Source of the DNA: Meridianimarinicoccus roseus
Lineage (GTDB): Bacteria > Pseudomonadota > Alphaproteobacteria > Rhodobacterales > Rhodobacteraceae
Reading direction: 5' to 3'
NCBI RefSeq assembly: GCF_003172915.1
Contig: NZ_QGKU01000004.1
Coordinates: 40,843-104,842, forward strand
Length of the DNA stretch: 64,000 bases
The notes under the pieces are model-generated. The model was given only the letters and a program-made list of their open reading frames with translations, searched no databases and was not told where the DNA came from. A program made the position numbers and the translations under genes. Shown here in pieces: positions 18,196 through 27,033 of this stretch; the first letter of the stretch is position 1; each line of letters opens with the position of its first letter.

Positions 18196-19055
18196 TAGGA
18201 CTGATCGTACCCGTAACCGCCTTGGGTGTAGCGGGCCTTGTTGAGCACGACGCCCATGACGTTAGTATGGGACGCGATCTCGGTTTCAGTGACATCGACC
18301 TCGTCAATGGACGTCATCTCGGCCGCGGCGATGAGGATGGCGGCATCCACGAAGTCCAGGAACCCGATCGTGTCGTCGCTCGCCAGCACGGGCGGGGCAT
18401 CGAAGAGAACAAGGTCCGGCGCGAACTTCTCTTCGACCTTGATCAATTGCTCACGCGCATAGGCGCTGTGCAGGATTTCCGATGAATTAGCGCTGGGCAC
18501 ACGGTTGGTGGCGAAGGCGAGGTTGTTGCCATAAGCGATCATGTGCGCTTCGGGGGGTTCCTGACCGCTCAACACGCGCGCGAAGGTCAGATTTTCCTTT
18601 ATTCCAAGGATATTGGCGATCTCCGGCCGCCTCATGTCGATCTCGATGACCAGGACACGGATCTCGCTTTGCCGCGCGATGCTGAAGGCGAGGTTCGCCG
18701 TCGTTGTGGACTTGCCGCATTTTGCCGTTGGCGAAGTGATCGCGATTCTGCGCCAGTTGTTGGCCTTCGTCTGCTGCAGGAGCTTCGTGCGCATCATGTC
18801 GAAGGACTGCGCGGCCGGCCCTCCGAAATAGGACAGGATGCGGTTGTTCTTGAGCAGCTTCTCGTTTGGCATGAACTGCGGAAGGCTCTGCCACGCGGCT
18901 GCGACACTCGCATCGGTGGGACGTTGCGGTTTGCTCTGGGCCGATGTTGTCTGCGCCGGATCGGATGGCTGAGCGCGCGTCTGCGCCGGGGCCGCAGCTC
19001 CGGCTTCCTTGCGCCGGTCACGTGCGCGGCTCAGGGCTTCTTGAAGTCGTTCCAT
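18189..19055 (-). CDS. CpsD/CapB-type tyrosine autokinase (exopolysaccharide chain-length control)
   Basis: A 288-aa cytoplasmic BY-kinase that works with the Wzz/GumC protein encoded just upstream to control polysaccharide polymerisation and export. After a Pro/Gln-rich N-terminal region the Walker A segment SPTAKCGKST (108–117) and Walker A' VLVIEIDMRRP (134–144) are seen. The C-terminus carries a tyrosine cluster (Y276, Y281, Y283, Y287, Y288), the usual autophosphorylation site. The P-loop reads AKCGKS instead of the common xEGKS. GAGGT precedes the ATG. It is the third gene of the ATPase–Wzz–kinase series. Confidence 0.9.
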   Translation of the reverse strand: MERLQEALSRARDRRKEAGAAAPAQTRAQPSDPAQTTSAQSKPQRPTDASVAAAWQSLPQFMPNEKLLKNNRILSYFGGPAAQSFDMMRTKLLQQTKANNWRRIAITSPTAKCGKSTTTANLAFSIARQSEIRVLVIEIDMRRPEIANILGIKENLTFARVLSGQEPPEAHMIAYGNNLAFATNRVPSANSSEILHSAYAREQLIKVEEKFAPDLVLFDAPPVLASDDTIGFLDFVDAAILIAAAEMTSIDEVDVTETEIASHTNVMGVVLNKARYTQGGYGYDQSYY

Positions 19056-19105
19056 TCAATGTACCTCACAAAACAGGGCAACCCGCCCCAAGCGCCGACG
19101 CGACA

Positions 19106-20716
19106 TCAGCCGATTACCGAGAAACCCACCCGATTGAAAAGCGACTCGATGATTGAGTCCAGCGGGAGCACGAAACTGTGGAAGGCCAGCAAGGCAAGGG
19201 GGATCACAACCAGCAGGAAGGCCGCACATCCGATGATCACGAAGCGCCGAAGCGCGATTTCACGGCTGGTACGGTAGTAGGGCAGGACCGCGAAAGGCGT
19301 GATGCCAAGCCGGTTTGTCAATTCCACCGGGCGGCGGATCGACCGGTTCAGGAACTCCATCAGCACAACCACAGCAAGGCCTACGAACATACCGGCGCCG
19401 ATTCCGGCGGCCGCAATGACCGGTCGGTTGGGCTTGGTGGGCCGCTCGGGCGGGGTTGCCTGTTCGATGACCGAAATGCGCTGGCCTTTTGCCAGCAATT
19501 CGATCCGCTCGCCGGTTGCGGCGACCGACAATCGGTCAACGGCCTGATTGTACTGGCCCTGGATGTTCTCGTAGTCGCGCTGCAGCTTGCTTTGCGTAAC
19601 GCCGTTGGAGGGGACTTCGGCGATCTGGTCCTCAAGTTCGGTGATTTCCGCGGACGCCCGTTCGATGTCTTCGTTCAGCGTGGCGATACGGCGGTCGATC
19701 TCTTCCATTTCCAGTGCGAACCGCACTTCGCGTTCCGTTGTCGGTTCATCACCAATCGAGAATTCGGCGGCCTCAACCTCTTCTGCGGCGGTGTTGTCGA
19801 GCGCAAGACGGCCCGTGTCCGCGACCTTCTGTTCCAGTTGCGCAACCCTTGCCCTGAGCATGGATACGCGCGGATTGGTGGGAGAAAACACGAGAAGCGC
19901 GTCGTTCAACTGCTGCTGCGCTTCGGCAAGCTGTCTTTCCAACGGCGACCCGGCCTCGGCGTCGGGGCCGTCTACAACGCGGAACAGGTCTGTAAGCCGA
20001 CTCTTCTGCTGTTCGAGTTCGACGATTGTGCGCCGGTCGCGCGCCCGCTGGGTCTGGAGGGAATTGACCTCGTCGCGCAGGAACGCGAGGTTTTCGGGCA
20101 AGGCCAAGCCTGCCTCGTTCTGGAAATTCACCAGCCGGACGCTCTGTTCATCCAGCTCGCTGCCAAGCCGGTCCACTTCCTGCCGAAAGAAGGCGAGCGT
20201 GTCGCCGGCCTGTTCGGTCCGCATTTCAAGGTTTTCCTGAAGTACGAGCGTCACGATCTCATTCGTGACCAGGGCGACCGTTTGCGCTGTCTGACCGCGA
20301 TAGGAAATGGTCAGAACAGCCGCCCCGTCGGTGCGCCGCCCGCCTGCCGTGGCTGTCTGTTCGAATGTGATCCGGCTTTGCAGATCGCTTACGATGTCGG
20401 ACGCGGACATGCGTTGCCCGTTCGCGTCAACGGGATAGAGGTTCAAGCGCGACGCAAGGTCGATCAGCGTTTCCCGGGCGAGCAGGCGGCGCTGGATGAT
20501 GCGCAACTGTTCGCCTGCGCCCGTGCTCACCGTTGACGAGGCAAGGTTCTCGGGGATCTGCTCAGCTTCGACCAGCAGCGTCGCCCGCGCCTCATATTCC
20601 GGCGGCAGGATCAGGGCGAGTGTCAGTCCGATGGACGCGAACACCGCCGTCACGAGCACGAAGTACGGGCTGCGTCGCAGGAAGATCGAAAAGTAGTAAC
20701 CTAGATCAAGCTTCAT
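19106..20716 (-). CDS. Wzz/GumC-type polysaccharide co-polymerase
   Basis: A 536-aa inner-membrane protein. A first helix (about 15–37) precedes a large periplasmic part with the Wzz fold and long coiled-coil stretches (about 160–400). A second helix (about 433–455) is followed by a cytoplasmic loop and an extra C-terminal helix (about 487–510). This is the chain-length determinant or co-polymerase partner of the neighbouring tyrosine kinase, which is encoded separately rather than fused. GGAGG precedes the ATG, which lies inside the last codons of the upstream ATPase gene (11-bp overlap). Confidence 0.9.
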   Translation of the reverse strand: MKLDLGYYFSIFLRRSPYFVLVTAVFASIGLTLALILPPEYEARATLLVEAEQIPENLASSTVSTGAGEQLRIIQRRLLARETLIDLASRLNLYPVDANGQRMSASDIVSDLQSRITFEQTATAGGRRTDGAAVLTISYRGQTAQTVALVTNEIVTLVLQENLEMRTEQAGDTLAFFRQEVDRLGSELDEQSVRLVNFQNEAGLALPENLAFLRDEVNSLQTQRARDRRTIVELEQQKSRLTDLFRVVDGPDAEAGSPLERQLAEAQQQLNDALLVFSPTNPRVSMLRARVAQLEQKVADTGRLALDNTAAEEVEAAEFSIGDEPTTEREVRFALEMEEIDRRIATLNEDIERASAEITELEDQIAEVPSNGVTQSKLQRDYENIQGQYNQAVDRLSVAATGERIELLAKGQRISVIEQATPPERPTKPNRPVIAAAGIGAGMFVGLAVVVLMEFLNRSIRRPVELTNRLGITPFAVLPYYRTSREIALRRFVIIGCAAFLLVVIPLALLAFHSFVLPLDSIIESLFNRVGFSVIG

Positions 20717-21575
20717 TGGCTTGGCCTCCGTTCAAGCTGACCGCCCCGAAAAACACCCCATCCGCGAGCACGCTTTCGATGGTGTCCTCGGAGACAACGT
20801 GCTCTTCCGCAGAGAACGCGTAAACGAGCGACAGGTCGCACAACTGGTTGACCAAGCGTGGCACACCGCCGGTCAGTTCGTGAACGCGGTCCAGCGCCGC
20901 GTCCGAGAATTCATGCCCCGAACCGCCCGCGACGCGCAAACGGTGCGCCACGTAAGCGGCAACGTTCTCGCGGTTCATGGCGGACAGGTGGAAACTGGAT
21001 CCGACACGCTGGACGAACTGCTTGAGTTCGGGGCGCATTATCAGGTTCCGCAATTCAGGCTGCCCGACAAGGACAAGCTGCACCAGTTCGTCCTTGTTCG
21101 AGTTGATGTTGGTCAGCATGCGCAACTCTTCAAGCGTGTTCACGTTCAGATTCTGCGCTTCGTCTATGATCAGGATGACCCTGTGCCCACCGGCATAGGC
21201 TTCGAGAAGGTAGTCCTGAAGCGTCTGGAACAGGCTTACATAGGATGCGCTGTGATCGAAATTGACGCCAAGCGCGTGCAGAACCCATTGCAGCAACTCT
21301 CCTCGGTCGCCCTGCGCATTCGAAATCAGACCCACGATCACGTCGTCGGGCAGAGTTTTTAGAAGATGCTGCAGCAGGGTGGTCTTGCCCGCCCCGATTT
21401 CGCCGGTCACGACCGTGATCGGCGCACGGGTCAGGACACCGTATTCCAGCATTGTGTACGCCAGTCGGTGCGACTTCGACCAGAAAAGGAAATCCGGATC
21501 CGGCACGAGGGTGAAGGGCCGTTCGTGGAAACCGAAGAACGAATTGTAGATGTCTACGGGTGCTGTCGTGTTCAT
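20706..21575 (-). CDS. AAA ATPase of exosortase/exopolysaccharide loci (XrtA-associated, ExeA-like)
   Basis: A 289-aa AAA ATPase. The opening YNSFFGFHERPFTLVPDPDF is the hallmark of the ExeA/MshM-like ATPases found next to exosortases. Walker A is GEIGAGKTT (58–66), Walker B VILIIDEAQN has Asp138 and Glu139, and the sensor region reads GVPRLVNQLCD. It probably energises assembly or regulates the polysaccharide machinery. I take the start at ATG 21575 because the conserved domain begins a few residues later; an in-frame ATG at 21650 would add 25 unconserved residues. It is the first gene of the minus-strand trio. Confidence 0.87.
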   Translation of the reverse strand: MNTTAPVDIYNSFFGFHERPFTLVPDPDFLFWSKSHRLAYTMLEYGVLTRAPITVVTGEIGAGKTTLLQHLLKTLPDDVIVGLISNAQGDRGELLQWVLHALGVNFDHSASYVSLFQTLQDYLLEAYAGGHRVILIIDEAQNLNVNTLEELRMLTNINSNKDELVQLVLVGQPELRNLIMRPELKQFVQRVGSSFHLSAMNRENVAAYVAHRLRVAGGSGHEFSDAALDRVHELTGGVPRLVNQLCDLSLVYAFSAEEHVVSEDTIESVLADGVFFGAVSLNGGQANEA

Positions 21576-21796
21576 GGTCTCGCGATCCGGCGCGACAGGC
21601 TGTCTGCGCCACCAGGCGTGTCCTCTCGGGGACACAAAACATTCACTCATACTACTTTCACTTGTCCGGTTCCTATCCGTAAAACGGCATCGTTTGAAAG
21701 TCCTTTACACCATACCAGTTCAAACCTCGCTAACGGGGGCGTTTTCGAGGCAACAGTCCGGCGGTGCGTTGCCGCGGGAACCGGCCGGAGAGAATG

Positions 21797-21812
21797 TGTG
21801 ACGAGAATCACA
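21797..21812. promoter_or_regulatory. CRP/FNR-family operator candidate
   Basis: TGTGACGAGAATCACA is a perfect TGTGA-N6-TCACA palindrome, identical in both half-sites to the consensus of CRP-type regulators. It sits about 220 bp upstream of the ATPase start and 345 bp upstream of the transferase start, in a non-coding stretch, so it is well placed to control the exopolysaccharide genes. Confidence 0.55.
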
Positions 21813-22009
21813 TCGCCGCGGCCTGAAGCCCGTTGCAACCGCGCGATCAGCCCAAAGTAGGGGTGTGTCTCCGTAATGATGCCCGTTCCGCGTGCATTCG
21901 GCTGGTCAAGGCTGCCGGTTTTTTACCCTATACGCAGCCACTTCCTTGAAAAGGTGCGAAAAACAATACCTTGCTCCGTTTACTAAAACTATCCATTAGT
22001 CTGGTGAAA

Positions 22010-22034
22010 CGTTGAAAAGTATCCCATCAACGTG
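22010..22034. promoter_or_regulatory. inverted repeat upstream of the ExoY-like gene
   Basis: ACGTTGA (22010–22016) and its exact reverse complement TCAACGT (22028–22034) are separated by 11 bp. The centre-to-centre distance of 18 bp places both half-sites on nearly the same DNA face, as for a dimeric regulator. It lies about 120 bp upstream of the GTG of the priming transferase. Confidence 0.4.
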
Positions 22035-22156
22035 CTATCGGTTACCTACGCGGCGAGAGTCCTCATTGTTGAGTCTTGTCCGTCGCGCTGGTTGGTTCTG
22101 CGGTAGTGTTCGCTTCGTGTCAGCGTTGCGAGCGCGTTAACTAAAGGTAGGTTCTC

Positions 22157-22828
22157 GTGACGGCACATTTTTCCAACTCTCCGAACGTGATCTCGGAACT
22201 CGTGGATTATACCCCGCGTGCTTGCATCTACCGAGATGTGTTCAAGCGCGCCTTCGATATACTGTTCGTCGTATTTTCCGCCATCCTCGTCCTTCCGGTC
22301 GTTCTTATCCTCGCGATACTGGTGATGATGGACGGCGGGTCTCCTTTCTACATCCAGTCGCGCGTAGGTCGGGACGGCAAGCTGTTCTCCATGCTCAAAT
22401 TGCGGTCCATGGTGCGCGACGCCGACCGCAAACTCGCCGATTACCTCGCAAGCAACCCGGAAGCTGCCCGCGAGTGGGAAACTACCCAGAAGCTTCGGCG
22501 CGATCCGCGTGTCACCTTTGTCGGTTCCGTTATTCGACGCACTTCTCTCGACGAGCTTCCGCAGTTCTGGAACGTACTTGTCGGTGACATGAGCGTGGTC
22601 GGCCCCCGCCCCATGATGCCATCGCAGCGCGAGCTGTATCCCGGTCAAGCCTACTATGCTCTGCGCCCCGGTGTGACGGGTCTGTGGCAAGTCGGCGATA
22701 GAAATAACACCTCGTTCGCATCCCGCGCGAAGTACGACGCCGAATATTATCGCATCGTCGGCTTCTTCAGCGACATGGCGATCGTGCTCAAGACTGTCCG
22801 AGTCATGCTGCGTGGCACCGGGGTGTGA
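22157..22828 (+). CDS. exopolysaccharide priming sugar transferase (ExoY/WcaJ family)
   Basis: A 223-aa polyprenyl-phosphate hexose-1-phosphate transferase that loads the first sugar onto undecaprenyl phosphate. It has one N-terminal hydrophobic segment (about 34–56) and then the bacterial sugar transferase domain: FYIQSRVGRDGK, FSMLKLRSMVRDAD, RRTSLDELPQFWNVL and VGPRPMM are all present. Its small size without the N-terminal multi-helix region is ExoY-like. The GTG start follows AAGGTAGG. An intrinsic terminator lies 80 bp downstream. No other glycosyltransferase, flippase or polymerase is in the window, so the rest of the pathway is encoded elsewhere. Confidence 0.93.
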   Translation: MTAHFSNSPNVISELVDYTPRACIYRDVFKRAFDILFVVFSAILVLPVVLILAILVMMDGGSPFYIQSRVGRDGKLFSMLKLRSMVRDADRKLADYLASNPEAAREWETTQKLRRDPRVTFVGSVIRRTSLDELPQFWNVLVGDMSVVGPRPMMPSQRELYPGQAYYALRPGVTGLWQVGDRNNTSFASRAKYDAEYYRIVGFFSDMAIVLKTVRVMLRGTGV

Positions 22829-22910
22829 AACATTAGCCTTTGATTTTGAGAATCGCAGAAATCCCGAACGGGTAAACCACGTTAACACATAATGCGGAAT
22901 TGATTGGCAC

Positions 22911-22945
22911 AAGAGGTCAGGCGGCGCCTGGCCTCTTTTCTTTTG
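22911..22945 (+). terminator. intrinsic terminator after the priming transferase
   Basis: A 12-bp stem AAGAGGTCAGGC/GCCTGGCCTCTT with one G·T pair and a 3-nt loop (22911–22937), followed by TTCTTTT. It ends transcription of the transferase gene. It also shows that the long upstream extension of the TPR reading frame (from 22900) is not coding. Confidence 0.85.
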
Positions 22946-22998
22946 GGTGGGCAGAAGGCTACATAAGGACAGGATTTCTTCAATCGTTGGGACTGGTG

Positions 22999-25494
22999 AT
23001 GGGTATTGCTCGAACGACTTTGATGGCGGCGGCTCTTGGTGCGGCTCTTTTCTTGGCAGCCTGCGAGTCTGTAGAGGAAAAGGCGGAAGCACGTTATCAA
23101 AGCGCCGTCGAACTTGTGGATCAGGGAGAGGTCGATCGCGCAAAGGTCGAACTTCGTTCCGTGTTCAAGCTTGATGGGGCCCACCTCGAAGCGCGGATGC
23201 TGTTTGCCTCTCTTCTGGAGCAGGAATCGAACATCGAAGATGCCTACGGCCACTACGTTCTGGTGGCGGAGAACTACCCCGAATACTTCGATGCGCGCCT
23301 GAAGCTTGCCGAATTGGCGACGGGGCTTGGTGCTTGGGACGAAGCGGAGCGGCACGCGATCGTTGCCCAGCAGCTGGACCCGGAAAACGAGGACCTGCAG
23401 CCCATCCTCGTCGCGATTGACTACAGCAAGGCCAGTCGCAATGCCGACACCGCGGCGATGGCGGATGCGGGCGAACGCGCTTTGGAGGTCATTGAAAAGC
23501 ACCCGTCCAATGTGATGGCGTACCAGATCGTGATCGACACGATGCTTAGGGACAGCCGGTTCGACGAGGCGCTGGATATGGTCGATACCGCGCTTGAATA
23601 CGCGCCGTTGGACAGGCAACTGAACCAGATCAAGCTGTCTCTGCTGGCCCAGACAGAAGATATGGCGGGACTTGGGGCGCATCTCCGCGACATGGTCGAA
23701 CGGTTTCCCGAGAATCGTGAAGTGCGTACGGCTCTGGTACGCTGGTATCTCGCCAATGATGACGCCGACGGCGCCGAGGAATTTGTCCGTAAACTCATCG
23801 AACGGTCTGGCGACGAAATTCCGCCGCGCCTTGCCCTTGTCCAGTTTCTGAACCAAGTCCGCGGCGTGGACGATGCGCTTGCTGAAGTCGACGTGCTGAT
23901 CGAGGAAGGACTGGACGACCTGACCTTCCGCTTGCTGAAAGCCAGCCTTCTTTTCGACAAGGGCGAACGGGACATCGCCATTGCGCAGGTCGAAGAACTG
24001 ATCGAAGGCCGTGAAAGCAATGATGAAGTCCGCAACGTCAAGACGACGTTGGCCCGGATGCTGCTTGCGACCGGGGACAAGGCCAGGTCCCGCGAAATCG
24101 TCTCGGCGGTTCTGGCAGAGGATCCCGAGGACCAGAACGCTCTGAAGCTTCAAGCCAACTGGCTGATCGAGGAGGACAAGGTGCGTGACGCCGTCCTTGC
24201 ACTCCGGACCGCGCTGGACCAGCAACCGAATGACCCCGAGACGATAACCCTTCTCGCACGGGCCTACGAACGGGGCGGCAACCGCGAACTCATGGCGGAA
24301 AGCCTATCCCTTGCAGTGGAAGCCTCGAACGCGGCGCCTACCGAATCACTGCGCTACGCACGGTTCCTCATCTCCGACGAAAAGTATCTTGGTGCCGAGG
24401 ACGTACTGCTTCAGTCGCTTCGTCTGTCGCCGACGAATATCGACCTTCTGCGCAGCCTTTCGGAAGTCTACCTCGTGATGAACGACCTGTCGCGGGCGGA
24501 ACAGGTGGTGGCAGCGCTGCGCAATCTTGGCTCGGACGAGGCCTTGACGCTGGCGAACAGCGTTCAGGCCGCTGTCTACCAGCGGTCGTCGCGGACCGAC
24601 GAAAGCATCGAATTGATGCAGACGATGATCAATGAAGGACAATCCGCGCTCGTGGCGCAGACCGCCATCATTCGGACGCGCCTCGCCAACGGCGAGATCG
24701 ACGGTGCCCGCAACTTCATGAACGACCTTCTGGCGCAGACTCCCGAGGAAAGTCCGGATCGGGTCGGTGTACTTTTCCTGAACGCGGCATTAACCGCGAC
24801 GGAAGGCCGGTTCGACGAAGCGCGCGCGATCTACAGAGACATCCTCTCGAAGGACCCCGAAATCGAAGCGGTCTGGCGCGCGCTGGTTGCAACCGCCGTG
24901 CGCGAGGGGGATCCTGATGGCGCCATGGCGATCGTTGATGAATCCTTGGCAGTCTTGCCCGGCTCAGTCAATCTGAGGTGGATCAAGGCTGGGCTTGCCG
25001 AACAGCAGGGACTGATCGAAGAGGCGATCACACTCTACGAAGAGTTGTATGAAGCGGACTCGAACTCCACGATCATCGCCAACAACCTTGCCAGCATGAT
25101 CACCACCTACAGGGACGATCAGGAAAGCCTTGAACGAGCCTTCGTCATTGCGCGGCGCCTTCGCGGCACTGATTTCCCCGCGTTCCAGGATACATATGGC
25201 TGGATTGCCTATCGGCTTGGAAACTACGACGATGCCCTTCGCAATCTCGAACCCGCCGCCGACGGTCTGCCGAATGATCCGACGGTGCAGTATCATCTTG
25301 CGCGGCTCTACGATGCGCTCAATCGTAACGAGGATGCTCTGCGCTACTACGACATTGCGATCGAGCTTTGGGGCGACAGCCCTGTGCCGCTGGTCAGTGC
25401 CGCGCGCGATTATCGTGAAGACCTGATCGCCCGCATGTCCGCTGCGGACGGGCCGATCGAGGCCCCGACGCCCGCCAGCGACGCGGCGCAATAG
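22999..25494 (+). CDS. TPR-repeat lipoprotein of the exopolysaccharide/exosortase locus (PrsT-like)
   Basis: An 831-aa lipoprotein. The signal sequence (MGIARTTLMAAALGAALFLA) ends at a lipobox LAAC, so it is lipid-anchored in the envelope. The rest is a string of about twenty tetratricopeptide-like helical repeats of 34–36 residues, first repeat about residues 33–66, which act as protein-protein scaffolds. Long TPR lipoproteins of this kind (PrsT) accompany exosortase-linked exopolysaccharide clusters. The ATG at 22999 is chosen because it directly begins the lipoprotein signal and avoids the terminator at 22911–22945. The acidic C-terminal tail is Pro/Ala-rich. Confidence 0.87.
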   Translation: MGIARTTLMAAALGAALFLAACESVEEKAEARYQSAVELVDQGEVDRAKVELRSVFKLDGAHLEARMLFASLLEQESNIEDAYGHYVLVAENYPEYFDARLKLAELATGLGAWDEAERHAIVAQQLDPENEDLQPILVAIDYSKASRNADTAAMADAGERALEVIEKHPSNVMAYQIVIDTMLRDSRFDEALDMVDTALEYAPLDRQLNQIKLSLLAQTEDMAGLGAHLRDMVERFPENREVRTALVRWYLANDDADGAEEFVRKLIERSGDEIPPRLALVQFLNQVRGVDDALAEVDVLIEEGLDDLTFRLLKASLLFDKGERDIAIAQVEELIEGRESNDEVRNVKTTLARMLLATGDKARSREIVSAVLAEDPEDQNALKLQANWLIEEDKVRDAVLALRTALDQQPNDPETITLLARAYERGGNRELMAESLSLAVEASNAAPTESLRYARFLISDEKYLGAEDVLLQSLRLSPTNIDLLRSLSEVYLVMNDLSRAEQVVAALRNLGSDEALTLANSVQAAVYQRSSRTDESIELMQTMINEGQSALVAQTAIIRTRLANGEIDGARNFMNDLLAQTPEESPDRVGVLFLNAALTATEGRFDEARAIYRDILSKDPEIEAVWRALVATAVREGDPDGAMAIVDESLAVLPGSVNLRWIKAGLAEQQGLIEEAITLYEELYEADSNSTIIANNLASMITTYRDDQESLERAFVIARRLRGTDFPAFQDTYGWIAYRLGNYDDALRNLEPAADGLPNDPTVQYHLARLYDALNRNEDALRYYDIAIELWGDSPVPLVSAARDYREDLIARMSAADGPIEAPTPASDAAQ

Positions 25495-25660
25495 GGCCGG
25501 GTCGCCTGCCCGGTCGGCCAGTAGGCACGAACCGGGCACGGTAACCTGGGCTTCGGTGCGGGCGGGCTTGACCGGAAACTGCCACGACGGGATGCCTGTT
25601 ATCGGGGGTCCTGTCGCTATTCCGCTTTCCCGATTCGGCCCTAACCGCTACACCGCTTCC

Positions 25661-26329
25661 ATGATCTGGAATATCCCCAACATCCTTACGGTCGCCCGCC
25701 TTCTGGCAGCCCCGGCGCTGGGTCTGGCTTTCGTTCTGATCGCGCGGCCTGCCGCCGACTGGGTTGCGCTTGGCCTGTTCGTCGGTGCCTCACTGACGGA
25801 CTGGTTTGATGGCTATCTTGCCCGTCGCTGGAATCAGACGAGTCGCTTCGGTGCGATGCTGGATCCAATCGCCGACAAGGCGATGGTGATCATCGCCTTG
25901 GCGCTGGTGATCGGCCTTTCGGGGCTCAACCCGTGGCTGCTCGTTCCCGGCACCGTGATCCTTTTCCGCGAAGTCTTTGTCTCGGGTCTGCGCGAGTTCC
26001 TCGGTGCGGATGCGGGTCGCCTAAAGGTGACCCGGCTGGCCAAGTGGAAGACCACGGCGCAAATGGTTGCGATCACGCTGCTACTTCTCAGTCTCGGGCT
26101 GCAGGATACCCATTATCACATCTACCGAAGCCTCGAACCGGCCGCCTACGAAGCGGCGCTGCGTTCGGGTCCGGACGATTGGAACCGCACATGGCAGATC
26201 GTTCAGGCCAGTTGGCTGACTGGCCTCGCCGGTGCAACGCTGTTCTGGATCGCCGCCGGTCTGACCGCGATCACAGGATGGGATTACTTCCGCAAATCGC
26301 TTCCCTTCCTCTCGGAGGACCGGACATGA
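25661..26329 (+). CDS. pgsA: CDP-diacylglycerol--glycerol-3-phosphate 3-phosphatidyltransferase
   Basis: A 222-aa inner-membrane enzyme making phosphatidylglycerol phosphate, the first committed step to phosphatidylglycerol. The CDP-alcohol phosphatidyltransferase motif is complete: DG in DWFDGYLAR, then G and two D in FGAMLDPIADK. Several hydrophobic helices follow. The ATG at 25661 starts MIWNIPNILTVARLL, the classical PgsA N-terminus. It overlaps moaD by 4 bp. In many proteobacteria uvrC lies directly upstream; here the upstream gene is the TPR lipoprotein. Confidence 0.95.
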   Translation: MIWNIPNILTVARLLAAPALGLAFVLIARPAADWVALGLFVGASLTDWFDGYLARRWNQTSRFGAMLDPIADKAMVIIALALVIGLSGLNPWLLVPGTVILFREVFVSGLREFLGADAGRLKVTRLAKWKTTAQMVAITLLLLSLGLQDTHYHIYRSLEPAAYEAALRSGPDDWNRTWQIVQASWLTGLAGATLFWIAAGLTAITGWDYFRKSLPFLSEDRT

Positions 26330-26577
26330 AGCTCGAGATATTGTACTTCGCCTGGGTGCGTGAACGCATCGGGCTGCCCCGCGAAACCGTGGACACCGAT
26401 GCCGCGACAGTCTCGGATCTTGTCCGCGAACTCGCCGCTCGTGAAGACCGCTACGCGGCGGCTTTTGTGGATGTTTCGGCCCTGCGCGTGGCGATCGACC
26501 AGACCCTGACAGATTTCGACGCGCCGCTCCGTGGAGCGCGCGAGGTCGCGTTCTTTCCGCCGATGACGGGTGGCTGA
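26326..26577 (+). CDS. moaD: molybdopterin synthase small subunit MoaD
   Basis: An 83-aa ubiquitin-fold sulfur carrier ending in the essential Gly-Gly (PPMTGG), which is thiocarboxylated and donates sulfur in molybdopterin synthesis. The N-terminus MKLEILYFAWVRERIG is typical. The ATG overlaps the pgsA stop (ATGA) and the stop overlaps the moaE start by 1 bp, so pgsA, moaD and moaE are translationally coupled. Confidence 0.95.
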   Translation: MKLEILYFAWVRERIGLPRETVDTDAATVSDLVRELAAREDRYAAAFVDVSALRVAIDQTLTDFDAPLRGAREVAFFPPMTGG

Positions 26578-27026
26578 TGACCGTCCGGCTGCTGGATACC
26601 GCCTTCGATCCCGGTGCCGAAACGACGGCGTTCACCGCCGCGCAGTCAGGGGCGGGCGGCATCGTTACCTTTTGTGGCGTGGTGCGAGACAGCGCGCAGG
26701 GCAAGCTCGACCGTATGGAGATCGAGCACTACCCGGGCATGACCGAACGTGCGCTGACCGACATCCGCGACGAGGCGATGGCGCGTTGGCCACTGACCGG
26801 CGCGATGATCCTGCATCGCCACGGCACGCTGAGGCCCGGCGAGACGATCATGATGGTCGCGACCGCAGCGCGCCACCGGGCTGATGCCTTCGCGGCGGCG
26901 GAATTCCTGATGGACTACCTGAAGTCCCGCGCGCCCTTCTGGAAGAAGGAAGTGACCAGCGCCGGCGCCGACTGGGTCGCGGCCCGCGACTGCGACGAGG
27001 CCGCGCTGGACCGTTGGACCCGGTAG
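26577..27026 (+). CDS. moaE: molybdopterin synthase catalytic subunit MoaE
   Basis: A 149-aa catalytic subunit that, with MoaD, converts precursor Z into molybdopterin in the cytoplasm. Family blocks are GGIVTFCGVVRD, EHYPGMTERAL and APFWKKE, the last containing the conserved active-site lysines. The length is normal for the family. It ends 7 bp before the convergent small coiled-coil gene. Confidence 0.95.
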   Translation: MTVRLLDTAFDPGAETTAFTAAQSGAGGIVTFCGVVRDSAQGKLDRMEIEHYPGMTERALTDIRDEAMARWPLTGAMILHRHGTLRPGETIMMVATAARHRADAFAAAEFLMDYLKSRAPFWKKEVTSAGADWVAARDCDEAALDRWTR

Positions 27027-27033
27027 CTGCCGG

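Larger units (their letters stand above)
21576..22156. other. 581-bp divergent intergenic region of the exopolysaccharide genes
   Basis: No gene is supported here. The stretch separates the ATPase (minus) from the ExoY-like transferase (plus) and must carry both promoters. Its right half (21950–22040) is AT-rich for this genome. It contains a perfect CRP-like palindrome (21797–21812) and a 7-bp inverted repeat with an 11-bp spacer (22010–22034). I could not settle on clear -35/-10 boxes. Confidence 0.7.

Noticed and set aside
22900..22998. 33-codon N-terminal extension of the TPR lipoprotein
   Set aside because: It would run through a strong intrinsic terminator and destroy the lipoprotein signal peptide position.
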